NCBI GenBank assembly: GCA_035274425.1
Contig: DATEOC010000084.1
Span: 62,001-126,000 of the forward strand
Source of the DNA: JADMIH01 sp035274425
GTDB lineage: Bacteria > Chloroflexota > Chloroflexia > QHBQ01 > JADMIH01
Length of the DNA stretch: 64,000 nucleotides
Direction of reading: 5' to 3'
Part shown: positions 54,354 to 62,699 of the stretch, piece by piece
How the letters are laid out: each line of letters opens with the position of its first letter
Numbering within the stretch: the first letter of the stretch is position 1
The notes under the pieces: generated by a model
What the model was told of the DNA's origin: nothing
Seen by the model: only the letters and a program-made list of their open reading frames with translations
Databases searched by the model: none
Made by a program: the position numbers and the translations under genes

Positions 54354-54854
54354 AGCGTCCACCCGTTCACCCCCTTCGGCTTCGGAGAAACCGGTGGCGC
54401 CCTAGACGCTAGGCGCTCCCTAGGCGCTCTTTCGACTCGATCCCATGGCTCCCATGGCTCGCAACGCAACCATCCTGCTTTCTCGTCTACTTGCGCCCAG
54501 GTTTTGTCAGGCGCACTTAGACGCCGGGCGTGGTGCCTAAAGAGAGTAAATGCCGCCTGGGAAGAGGGGGTGATATGGAGCGGACGAAGTAGAGGGCACG
54601 ATGTAGTAGCAACCCCTAATCCCCACCCCTTGAACTTCTAACTTCTAACTTCTACCCCAACCCAATTAACCCCTTCTGGCGATACATTCCACAGACCTTT
54701 TATGGTATAATCCCGAAGACGTTTGGGACGGTGCCCAATTATCATCCAAACGCTCACACCCTGACTGCGGCATAGAGGCGAACAGGGGGACCCCATACTC
54801 AGCACAAGAGGCAAGAAGGAAGCGAAGGCGCAGCACAAAAAACAGGGTAGCTAT
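54354..54854. other. 500-base gap with promoter of lon and repeats
   Basis: GC-rich inverted motifs (GACGCTAGGCGCTCCCTAGGCGCTC) occur near 54400-54425. 54624-54654 has AACTTCT heptamer units. A TATAAT at 54706-54711 is a likely -10 for lon, leaving a ~140-base leader. No gene is seen. Confidence 0.5.
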
Positions 54855-57530
54855 ATGTCGGACGATGCAGCCCGTAAGCACGACCACGAGAAGACGGAGT
54901 TCCCACTCCTACCCCTCAAGAACGTAGTCGTATTCCCTCGTACCATAGTCAACCTCACCATCGGGCGCTCCCGCTCTATCCAGGCGCTCAACGGCGCTGT
55001 AGACGGCGACCGCTGCCTGGTAGTGGTCGCCCAGCGTGCGGGCGAGCGCGACGAGCCTCTCCCCGACGACCTCCACCCCATCGGCACCCTCGTAGAAGTG
55101 CGGCAGGTCCGCCGCCAGGCCGACTCCACCTTACAGGTAGAAGTCGAAGCCCTGCGCCGCGTCCGCCTCGGCGAGATCTCTCAGGAAGAGCCGCACCTCC
55201 GCGTGCAGGTTGAGCACATCACCGAGAAGCTCACCCCCGGCCCTGAGACCGAGATACTGATGCGCCAGCTGGTCGAGCTTTTCGAGCAGTACGCGACCCT
55301 CAACAACAAAGTCCCCGCCGACGCACCCGACCACATACGCTCAGCTCGCCAACCCGGCTACATGGCAGACCTCCTCGCCGCCCACCTCCTCTTCGACGTG
55401 CAGGAGCGCCAGCGCGTCCTCGAGATGATCGGGCAGCTTGAGCGGTTGCAGCACATGGCGGGGGTGCTCGCCAACAACGTCGAGATACTGCAAACCGACC
55501 AGCGCATCCGCGACAAGGTACGCGCCTCTATAGACAAGAACCAGCGCGAGTTCTACCTGCGCGAGCAGATCAAAGCCATCCACGATGAGCTTTCGGGCGA
55601 GGGTGGCAACGAGATAGCCGAGCTTCGCGAGCGCATCCAGGCCAAAGGCTTCCCGGAGGAGACCCTGCAGCGCCTCCTCAAAGAGGTCAACCGCCTGGAA
55701 AGGATGCCCTCCATCTCCCCGGAGAGCACGGTCCTGCGCAACTATATAGATTGGGCGCTCACCCTCCCCTGGACCGAGCGCACCGATGACCGCATAGACC
55801 TCCCCCTCGCCGAGCAAATCCTCGAAGAGGACCATTACGGCCTCTCCAACGTCAAAGAGCGCATCCTCGACTTCCTCGCCGTGCGGCAACTCACCCTGCG
55901 GCGGCAAGTGCTGGCGGACGAAGCACGAAGGACGAAGGACGAAGAGCCTGCCCTGGTAGCAAAAGGACGAAAGACGAAAGACGAAAGACGAAAGGAAGCA
56001 GGAGTCAGGATTCAGGACACAGAGCAATCCAAAATCCAAAATCCAAAATCCAAAATCGAAGAGGAGCCGTCGTCCGTCGCCCGTCGTCCGTCGTCTGCGC
56101 AGCACCAGCACCAGGGCTCAATCCTCTGCTTCGTCGGCCCTCCTGGGGTGGGCAAGACCTCGCTGGGTCAATCAATCGCCAGGGCGATGAACCGCAAGTT
56201 CGTGCGCCTCTCGCTAGGTGGCGTCCATGACGAGTCGGAAATAAGAGGACATCGACGCACCTACGTAGGCGCGATGCCGGGGCGCATTACCCAGGCGATG
56301 CGCACCGCAGGCACATGCAACCCTGTGGTGCTCATGGACGAGGTGGACAAGATGACCTCCGATATGCGTGGCGACCCGGCTGCCGCGCTCCTGGAGGTGC
56401 TCGACCCCGCCCAGAATCACGCCTTCATAGATCACTACATGGACCTGCCATATGACCTCTCGAACGTCCTTTTCATCGCCACCGCCAACACCCTCCACGC
56501 CATACCGAGAGCGTTGCGCGACCGCATGGAAGTAATCGAGATTGGGGGCTACACCGAGGAAGAGAAAGTACAAATTGCCCGCCGCCACCTGCTTCTCAAG
56601 CAGACCGAGGCGCACGGGCTGGAGCCGGGATTCCTGGAAGTACCTGACCGGATGTTGCGCGCCATCATACGCACCTATACCCGCGAGGCTGGGGTGCGAG
56701 AGTTGGAGCGCAAGCTGGCGATGGTATGCCGCAAGGCGGCGCGTAAGGTGGTGCAGGGTCGCACCACGCGGGTGAGGCTCAGCCCTCACAATTTGGAAGA
56801 GTTCCTGGGGCAACCGCGCTACCGCTACGACGTAGAGAGCCGCCAGGACCAGGTGGGCGTGGCGGTAGGGTTGGCCTGGACGGAGCACGGTGGCGAGCTG
56901 CTGCCGGTAGAGGTGGCCCTCATGCCAGGGCGCGGCGTGTTGACCATCACCGGACGCCTGGGTGACGTGATGCAGGAGTCGGCGCGAGCCGCTCTCACCT
57001 TCGCCAAGTCGAGGGCCGCACAACTGAATATCAACCTGGAAATCCTCGACAAGAGCGACCTGCACATCCACCTCCCCGAAGGGGCTATACCCAAGGACGG
57101 TCCCTCGGCGGGCATCACGATGGCAGCGGCCCTCATATCGGCCATAACGCGCCGCATGGTGCGCAGCGACTTTGGCATGACGGGCGAGATAACACTTACC
57201 GGCAGGGTGCTGGCGATTGGTGGCCTCAAGGAAAAGGCGCTGGCCGCCCATCGTGGCGGTCTGAAGCGCATAATCGCACCCCTACAAAACAAGCCCGATT
57301 GGTATGAGCTTCCCCCCACCGTCCGCCGCGAGTTGGAGTTCCACTGGGTGGAGAGCATGGACCAGGTGATTGCGTTGGCCTTGCTCCCCGAAGAAGCGCA
57401 GCAACCCGCTGTAGTGGTCATTCCCACCCATGACGGCAACATCCAGCCCCCCACCTCCGATGATATGCAAGACACCGTGCTGAACGACCCGAACCACATG
57501 CCCGCTCACCTGACCGGCGCAGAAACGTGA
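54855..57530 (+). CDS. lon: ATP-dependent protease Lon with repeat-encoded linker insert
   Basis: An 891-aa protein. The N-terminal LON domain begins FPLLPLKNVVVFPRTIVNLT (about 16-210). A coiled helical region runs to about 350. The AAA module has Walker A GPPGVGKTSLG (about 429-439) and VVLMDEVDKM. The protease domain has the Ser-Lys dyad, Ser in PKDGPSAGIT (near 751) and Lys in LKEKALAA (near 794). Lon degrades damaged and regulatory proteins. Between FLAVRQL and the Walker A strand sit about 60 extra residues (353-415), encoded by GACGAAA, CCAAAAT and GTCGTCC arrays. The stop TGA lies in an ACGTGAAA repeat unit. Confidence 0.95.
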   Translation: MSDDAARKHDHEKTEFPLLPLKNVVVFPRTIVNLTIGRSRSIQALNGAVDGDRCLVVVAQRAGERDEPLPDDLHPIGTLVEVRQVRRQADSTLQVEVEALRRVRLGEISQEEPHLRVQVEHITEKLTPGPETEILMRQLVELFEQYATLNNKVPADAPDHIRSARQPGYMADLLAAHLLFDVQERQRVLEMIGQLERLQHMAGVLANNVEILQTDQRIRDKVRASIDKNQREFYLREQIKAIHDELSGEGGNEIAELRERIQAKGFPEETLQRLLKEVNRLERMPSISPESTVLRNYIDWALTLPWTERTDDRIDLPLAEQILEEDHYGLSNVKERILDFLAVRQLTLRRQVLADEARRTKDEEPALVAKGRKTKDERRKEAGVRIQDTEQSKIQNPKSKIEEEPSSVARRPSSAQHQHQGSILCFVGPPGVGKTSLGQSIARAMNRKFVRLSLGGVHDESEIRGHRRTYVGAMPGRITQAMRTAGTCNPVVLMDEVDKMTSDMRGDPAAALLEVLDPAQNHAFIDHYMDLPYDLSNVLFIATANTLHAIPRALRDRMEVIEIGGYTEEEKVQIARRHLLLKQTEAHGLEPGFLEVPDRMLRAIIRTYTREAGVRELERKLAMVCRKAARKVVQGRTTRVRLSPHNLEEFLGQPRYRYDVESRQDQVGVAVGLAWTEHGGELLPVEVALMPGRGVLTITGRLGDVMQESARAALTFAKSRAAQLNINLEILDKSDLHIHLPEGAIPKDGPSAGITMAAALISAITRRMVRSDFGMTGEITLTGRVLAIGGLKEKALAAHRGGLKRIIAPLQNKPDWYELPPTVRRELEFHWVESMDQVIALALLPEEAQQPAVVVIPTHDGNIQPPTSDDMQDTVLNDPNHMPAHLTGAET
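55915..56103 (+). repeat. In-frame heptamer arrays inside lon
   Basis: 55917-55997 GACGAAG/GACGAAA units; about 56025-56058 CCAAAAT units; 56070-56100 GTCGTCC-type units. These three families are otherwise seen between genes. The insert length keeps the frame. Confidence 0.9.
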
Positions 57531-57547
57531 AATATGAACCTATAAAT

Positions 57548-57620
57548 CCTTGGCGCTCTTGGCTCCCTTTGCGTCTTGGCGTTTAATATTCAGGCATCAC
57601 GTTTCACGTTTCACGTTTCA
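57548..57620. repeat. CTTGGCG and GTTTCAC repeats after lon
   Basis: 57548-57585 CTTGGCGCTCTTGG...CTTGGCG and 57594-57620 ATCACGTTTCACGTTTCACG units fill part of the lon-PHP gap. Confidence 0.85.
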
Positions 57621-57749
57621 AAACCCCATAGACAGCCTCGCATTTTAGAGACCACATAAACGCAAGATTGACACAAACAGGCTCGCCACGCACGGGAAGG
57701 TTCCCGGCATTTGCGCGCGCCTTCGACCCAGAGAGGCAAGAACAACATT

Positions 57750-60671
57750 ATGATTAGACGACCATATTCGCGTGGCGGAGGTGCCAGGCGAACCCCAAAC
57801 ACAGGTAGAACCTGGAGAGAGTCCGGGCCGGACGTTGTAGAGGCCGACCGCGAGGCGGCCCGCACCCGCACCCTTGACGGCATGAAGTGGATCAAGATGG
57901 ACCTCCATATCCACACCCCCGCCTCGTCAGACTACCGCGATCCAGGCATTTCCTACCTGGATATACTCAAGAAGGCTGAGGAGAAGGGCCTCGACATCAT
58001 GGCCTTCGCCGACCATAACAGCGTAGGCGGCTACGCGGCCATGCACCGCGAAATCGAAACCCTCACCCTCCTCGAACGCCTGGGCCGCATGACTGACACT
58101 GAGCGCATTACCCTCAACGAGTACCGGCGGCTCCTCGGTAAGATCGTGGTCCTCCCGGCCTTCGAGTTCACCGCCACCTTCGGCTTCCATATACTTGGCG
58201 TATTCCCCGAGAACACCTCCATTCGCAAGCTGGAGTACCTCCTGCTCAACCTGAACGTGCCCGAAGAGAAGATGGTCATGGGCGCGCCCGACGCGGGTTC
58301 CACCTCAGACGTGCTGGCCGCATACGCCGCCATATCGGCTGCGGGGGGATTGGCTATTGCCGCCCACGCCAATTCTTCCAACGGCGTAGCGATGCAGGGC
58401 TTCCCTTTCGGCGGCCAGACCAAGATCGCCTACACCCAGGACCACAACCTCGTCGCCCTCGAAGTCACCGACCTCGAAGGCACGGGCAGGCGCAACACGG
58501 CCTCATTCTACAACGGCTCGAAAACGGAGTACCCGCGCCGGATGCACTGCATCCAGGGGTCCGACGCACATTCCGTTGAGACCGAGCAATCGGACAGCAA
58601 CAACAAGCGCCTGGGCGTGGGAGCACGCATCACCGAGATACTGGCAAGGGATGCCTCGTTCGCCTCGCTCAAAGAGGTGCTGACCAGCACCGACTTCACA
58701 CGAACCCGGCCTCACCGCGCCAACTGGCTGTGGGACCTGGTGGAGGCCGCCCGCATCCAGGGGCCGAACATCGCCCAGTCGTTCCACGAGCGCGCCCTCA
58801 CCCACACCAGCCGCACCCGCCCCATCCTGCATGATGTGGTCGCCTTCGCCAACACCACCGGCGGCACCGTCTACGTGGGAGCCAATCCCGATACCCGCAT
58901 ACCCCTGCACGGTCTTGACCGCACCGAGGACGACGTGCGCCTCCTCAAGCAGGACATCCAGCAGACGATTTACCCCGCTGCAGATGTAGAGTTCGACGTG
59001 CGCGAAAACGGGCCGCGCGGCATTATCGTCATCAACGTACCGAAGGGAAGCGACCAGCCTTATATATTCACCCCCACAGGCCAGATATACATCCGCGAGC
59101 GCGCCAACACCCGCCTAGCCAGCCGCGATGAGATTGTCAACCTGGTACTGTCATCCGCTGGAGTGAAGGGGCCGAAGCCCACCACCGCCTCAGCAGGCGA
59201 GCCTATGTCTCCCACCCAACTCATCGAGCGAGCAGTCCCGGTGCCCACGCAACCGGCACAGGCCCGAACCCGCCCCTGGCGTGAGGAGCGTAGAGAACCA
59301 CAGCAACCTACTCCACAGCCTCCACAGCCGACAACCCAAACATCGGCCTCAAATCCAAAATCCGAAATGGCTGTCCGCACAAATCCGAAACCTGTCCCCG
59401 CCCACCTTGCCAACCTCCCCCCTGAGAAAATAAAGGGGCGCATCCAGCCAATGCTCTCCCCCGGCGATATAATCTCCGCCTCGGAAGGTGCCGAGATGGA
59501 GGAGATCGTGGCGGGAGGCGGTTGGCCGCAGCTAGGCGCGGCCCATGAGGAAGAGGGAGATTACAGCGCCCTCGTCGCCGTGGGCATGTCAGTCGCTTCC
59601 ACACCATCTGAAGCAACAACAGACGCCGACATCACGCAACCTACCGAGGTCGCAAGCGAGCCGGAGCAGTTCAAGCCCAAGCGCTCCACGCGTGGACGCC
59701 CCCGCAAGGGTGCCAAAGCCGAGGCCGAAACTGTACCCGAGCCTGAGACGCTCACTCCTCAGTCCGCAGCCCTCGACACTCCTATGGAGGCCACTGTATC
59801 AGCCGAGCACCTGACACGCGAAGAGATAGTCACTGAGGCCGCCGAAACCGTAGAAGCCAAGCCAAAGCGAGGCAGACGACGCTCCCAGCGCGACAAGCAG
59901 ATGGAGATAGAAGCTCCCACCGCCGCCTCCGCCGAAAGCGAAGCCGGTGCCGAGGCTATCCTGGTTGCAGCCGAAATCGAACCAGGGCCTCAGATGCCGG
60001 GCGAAGTGGCGGACGACGGACGACGGACGACGGACGACGGAGCACAGCCAGCGGACACTCAGCAGCCAGCACCCAAGAAGGGTCGCTCCCGCCGCAAGAC
60101 CTCCGCCCAGGAAACAGGCGAACAGCAGCCAGCAACTGCCGAACCTCAAGCAGAAGCTCCTACGCCCCAACCAGAAGAAACCACCACCAAACCTAAACGC
60201 GCCACCAGCAAGAAATCTAAAGGTGAGAGCACAAAATCCAAAAATCAAGGTCCAAAATCCAAAATCCAACCTCCCCCTGATCCGCCCAGGACGGGCGTCG
60301 AGATCATCGAGGTAGAGCCGCGCAACGGCGTCAATTACCACACCATGCAGGACCTGCGCAACTTCCAGAAGGTGCACAACGTCACCCGCAAGTCGGCGCG
60401 TCGGCTATGGCACTACGCAATCGTGCAGCACGATCATGGCGCGCCCGCCCTCTCCGAAGTGCTGTGGCACGCCGAAGCGCCCATCGGCCTGTGGCGGCAG
60501 TCGGCGCGTGCAGGAGCTACCCGTTACGACCTCGTCAGCCGCCAGACCGACGGCTCACTCCGCATCTTCTACGGCGTCACCTCCGATGGCCTCCATGCCG
60601 AATGGGTCGAGCTAATCAAGCAAGCTGAAGAAGCAGGCTATCAAGGCCCGGAGCCAGCCGAGGGACAATAG
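57750..60671 (+). CDS. PHP phosphoesterase fused to AlbA_2-like domain, disordered linker and C-terminal domain
   Basis: A 973-aa protein from ATG 57750. The PHP domain (about 50-340) has MDLHIHTPASSDY, MAFADHNSVGG and CIQGSDAH, metal-binding motifs of PolIIIA/PHP phosphoesterases. A Schlafen/AlbA_2 divergent-AAA-type domain follows (about 350-475, HDVVAFANTTGGTVYVGA, IFTPTGQIYIRERANTR). Residues about 475-845 are disordered and carry AT-hook-like KRGRRR and RGRPRKG stretches plus repeat-derived TDDGRRTTDD and NPKSE segments. A C-terminal ~120-residue domain (TRKSARRLWHYAIVQHDHG) is unrecognised. DNA or RNA binding is likely. Confidence 0.75.
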   Translation: MIRRPYSRGGGARRTPNTGRTWRESGPDVVEADREAARTRTLDGMKWIKMDLHIHTPASSDYRDPGISYLDILKKAEEKGLDIMAFADHNSVGGYAAMHREIETLTLLERLGRMTDTERITLNEYRRLLGKIVVLPAFEFTATFGFHILGVFPENTSIRKLEYLLLNLNVPEEKMVMGAPDAGSTSDVLAAYAAISAAGGLAIAAHANSSNGVAMQGFPFGGQTKIAYTQDHNLVALEVTDLEGTGRRNTASFYNGSKTEYPRRMHCIQGSDAHSVETEQSDSNNKRLGVGARITEILARDASFASLKEVLTSTDFTRTRPHRANWLWDLVEAARIQGPNIAQSFHERALTHTSRTRPILHDVVAFANTTGGTVYVGANPDTRIPLHGLDRTEDDVRLLKQDIQQTIYPAADVEFDVRENGPRGIIVINVPKGSDQPYIFTPTGQIYIRERANTRLASRDEIVNLVLSSAGVKGPKPTTASAGEPMSPTQLIERAVPVPTQPAQARTRPWREERREPQQPTPQPPQPTTQTSASNPKSEMAVRTNPKPVPAHLANLPPEKIKGRIQPMLSPGDIISASEGAEMEEIVAGGGWPQLGAAHEEEGDYSALVAVGMSVASTPSEATTDADITQPTEVASEPEQFKPKRSTRGRPRKGAKAEAETVPEPETLTPQSAALDTPMEATVSAEHLTREEIVTEAAETVEAKPKRGRRRSQRDKQMEIEAPTAASAESEAGAEAILVAAEIEPGPQMPGEVADDGRRTTDDGAQPADTQQPAPKKGRSRRKTSAQETGEQQPATAEPQAEAPTPQPEETTTKPKRATSKKSKGESTKSKNQGPKSKIQPPPDPPRTGVEIIEVEPRNGVNYHTMQDLRNFQKVHNVTRKSARRLWHYAIVQHDHGAPALSEVLWHAEAPIGLWRQSARAGATRYDLVSRQTDGSLRIFYGVTSDGLHAEWVELIKQAEEAGYQGPEPAEGQ
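59340..60275 (+). repeat. In-frame repeat units inside the PHP gene linker
   Basis: 59348-59392 CCAAAAT/CCGAAAT units, 60009-60045 GGACGAC units, and 60234-60270 CCAAAAT units. All remain in frame within the disordered part. Confidence 0.85.
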
Positions 60672-60681
60672 GGCGCATCCT

Positions 60682-60709
60682 GTAGGGGCATGGCGCGCCA
60701 TGCCCCTAC
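60682..60709. repeat. 28-bp perfect GTAGGGG palindrome
   Basis: GTAGGGGCATGG...CCATGCCCCTAC, fully self-complementary, 10 bases after the PHP gene stop. It is a likely terminator or processing hairpin. Confidence 0.8.
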
Positions 60710-60853
60710 GATCCAAACACCTTCGATAGGCATTCTTGCCTACCCAAACAAGCGCTAAGAAATAGGCAAAAGTGCAGAAGACAGGGCCGCTAGCGCCTGT
60801 ATAGTGGCCGTGTGTTTGCTATGAATGGACACGGTTGTCTGATTTATACTAAC

Positions 60854-60924
60854 AGGACTTTCGGTTGTGACGCTCAAACCAAGGTTCAATTAGGCGTAAA
60901 CTAGGCATTGCAAGCGAAAGTCCT
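60854..60924. repeat. MITE-like element with terminal inverted repeats next to the DGQHR gene
   Basis: AGGACTTTCG (60854-60863) and its exact complement CGAAAGTCCT (60915-60924) bound a 71-base segment. The identity extends imperfectly inward (about 16 of 20 positions). It lies 2 bases from the DGQHR stop codon and could mark the edge of an acquired unit, or form the terminator of that operon. Confidence 0.5.
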
Positions 60925-60926
60925 AA

Positions 60927-61985
60927 CTAAGGGTCTAGATTGTCAGCTTGTCTCAAGTGATTCTTCAATTGCTTAGTGATTAGAGTGATACCCGCTCTAT
61001 TGGACATGGAACCAACACCAACGGGTCCCCTTTCCCAAGTAAGTGGAACTCTTCCACTGCCTGGTAATTGAATTTCACAGCGTGTAAGGGGTTCAAGACT
61101 TTGTGCGAACGCTTCAGCAGTATATTGGCGACCATGATTCAAATCACATCGATGCTTCACAACATCGAAAACGCTCATGATTAATTCTATGCCCATAGGT
61201 CGCGTCAGCATATAATTCGTGTTGTCGCCCCAGGCATCAGGCCAAACTTGTCGAACGCCTACTAGATACTCCTTGATAACCTGAGCTCTGTCTGCTACAG
61301 TTTGCCCGTAGGTATAGAGACTGCCACCTCCCTCAACATAAGGAGCCAAACACATCTTCATATGCTTATTCGTTACCCACATGCCCTTCTCATCACTACG
61401 TAGTCGTATTTTCCCTTGCAGAGGCGAATCCGGATCCTTCGCTAAACGCTCTACAATATCCATGGTTGTCATCTCTTCCGGCGGAAGGGCTTTGATTTGG
61501 TAATAACTCTGTAACAAGTGAACATCATCTACCTTTACCTGCTTGCTATTTATGTCAGCGAATATTCGCGTTCTTATAGTCTCGCTCGCATTGTGTAGAG
61601 CAACGACGGGAAGATCGAATTGGATACTATCGCTGTAGCTAAATCCTCCAAGCCGATGTTGTCCATCAAGGATGTACGCAAATTTGCCCTGATCTGATGG
61701 AAAGCTAATGACTACTTCATCAGGATTTCCTGTATTAGAGATCGTTACCTCATCTGTAAGGCTTACGACTATTGCGTTAGGAAGAAGAGAGGTAGGCTGC
61801 TTAATATATTCTCCAACTTCCTTTGCCCTTGGTGTATTCAATACACGCTGTACCTCTTGCGGATTATCCTTGGTACGAGGCGTTACATAGCATACCTGTC
61901 TCAGTATCCCAGAGTTCATAGGGAAAAGATAGAGCTTGTAGCCCTTCTGCTTTAACACATGCGCAGTTACTTTAAATCCAGACAC
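60927..61985 (-). CDS. DGQHR-domain protein (DndB/DpdB-like)
   Basis: A 352-aa protein. AYILDGQHRLGGF is the signature DGQHR motif. Upstream NTPRAKEVGEYIKQPTSLLP and downstream RTRIFADINSKQVKVDDVH fit the DndB/DGQHR family layout. DndB controls DNA phosphorothioation genes and DpdB belongs to 7-deazaguanine DNA modification systems; here neither dnd nor dpd genes are near. The start is GTG at 61985, supported by AGGAGG six bases upstream, overlapping the end of the HNH gene by 19 bases. By eye the base composition is more AT-rich than its neighbours, suggesting transfer. A defence role is inferred. Confidence 0.8.
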   Translation of the reverse strand: MSGFKVTAHVLKQKGYKLYLFPMNSGILRQVCYVTPRTKDNPQEVQRVLNTPRAKEVGEYIKQPTSLLPNAIVVSLTDEVTISNTGNPDEVVISFPSDQGKFAYILDGQHRLGGFSYSDSIQFDLPVVALHNASETIRTRIFADINSKQVKVDDVHLLQSYYQIKALPPEEMTTMDIVERLAKDPDSPLQGKIRLRSDEKGMWVTNKHMKMCLAPYVEGGGSLYTYGQTVADRAQVIKEYLVGVRQVWPDAWGDNTNYMLTRPMGIELIMSVFDVVKHRCDLNHGRQYTAEAFAQSLEPLTRCEIQLPGSGRVPLTWERGPVGVGSMSNRAGITLITKQLKNHLRQADNLDP

Positions 61986-62485
61986 GACTGACCTCCTTCT
62001 AACTTATCTGACTTCCTGAGATTGCATTTTGCACACAGAAATTGAAGATTGCTTCTCTTTGTGTGACCTCCCTTGGAGGAGGGAAACTTGTGATCTACAT
62101 GCAACTTGACTTCAGGGGGTTCCTTATCACATCGGGCACATACTAGAGGTACAGTCCATAGCAGTTTTAGATACTCGCCATAGTCCAATGGTTCCCTAAA
62201 ATGCCGTTCCAATCTATTCTTTACGGCATAAAACAGGAAGTCAAGATCATGATCAGACCATTGGCGGTTTGTCTTTAGTACCAATAAATCCCTAAATTGC
62301 TTAAGCGCATCTGGCCTGGAGAAGAAAGCCGTCCCTTCTTGAATAGCTTGGAGATTTGCGAGACCCTCAATAAGCTGTTGTTCCAGTGCCCAACCTACAA
62401 AGTCTAAGTAAGAGTCTTTATCAATCCCAAGTACCTCTAATAAGAGCCCAACTCTATATCCACTGCTATGTTTCTTACCAACCAT
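61967..62485 (-). CDS. HNH endonuclease with novel N-terminal domain
   Basis: A 172-aa protein. The C-terminal HNH module has CARCDKEPPEVKLHVDHKFP, KRSNLQFLCAKCNLRKSD: two CxxC zinc knuckles, the HVDH catalytic His and the Asn in the helix. The N-terminal ~110 residues (LLEVLGIDKDSYLDFVGWAL, QWSDHDLDFLFYAVKNRLE) are helical and not recognised. HNH modules nick or cut DNA in restriction and phage-defence systems. It is the first gene of an operon with the DGQHR protein and has its own consensus promoter. Confidence 0.8.
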   Translation of the reverse strand: MVGKKHSSGYRVGLLLEVLGIDKDSYLDFVGWALEQQLIEGLANLQAIQEGTAFFSRPDALKQFRDLLVLKTNRQWSDHDLDFLFYAVKNRLERHFREPLDYGEYLKLLWTVPLVCARCDKEPPEVKLHVDHKFPSSKGGHTKRSNLQFLCAKCNLRKSDKLEGGQSCLDLK

Positions 62486-62542
62486 CGTTAAGAAGCCTCA
62501 TCTGGGAAACTACAGAATTACCTGGCATCTTTGCATACGAAG

Positions 62543-62570
62543 ATTATACAGTTGGTACTATGTCTGTCAA
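62543..62570 (-). promoter_or_regulatory. Promoter of the HNH-DGQHR operon
   Basis: On the minus strand TTGACA (62570-62565), 16 bases, TATAAT (62548-62543). The start point would be near 62536, leaving a ~50-base leader before ATG 62485. Confidence 0.7.
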
Positions 62571-62663
62571 GAGCCAGTTGTCCGTTATTGCTTTTGTAAA
62601 AAGGAAAAATACTAAAAATACTATGGAATAGGAATCTTTACGTGCTGAAACAAATCAATACCC

Positions 62664-62693
62664 TTGACGCACCTTCCTACAATATGGTATAAG
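62664..62693 (+). promoter_or_regulatory. Promoter of the trpS T-box transcript
   Basis: TTGACG (62664-62669), 18 bases, TATAAG (62688-62693), just upstream of the T-box leader. Confidence 0.6.
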
Positions 62694-62699
62694 TCCTTC

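Noticed and set aside
54906..57509. Minus-strand frames opposite lon
   Set aside because: Antisense shadows of the lon coding sequence.
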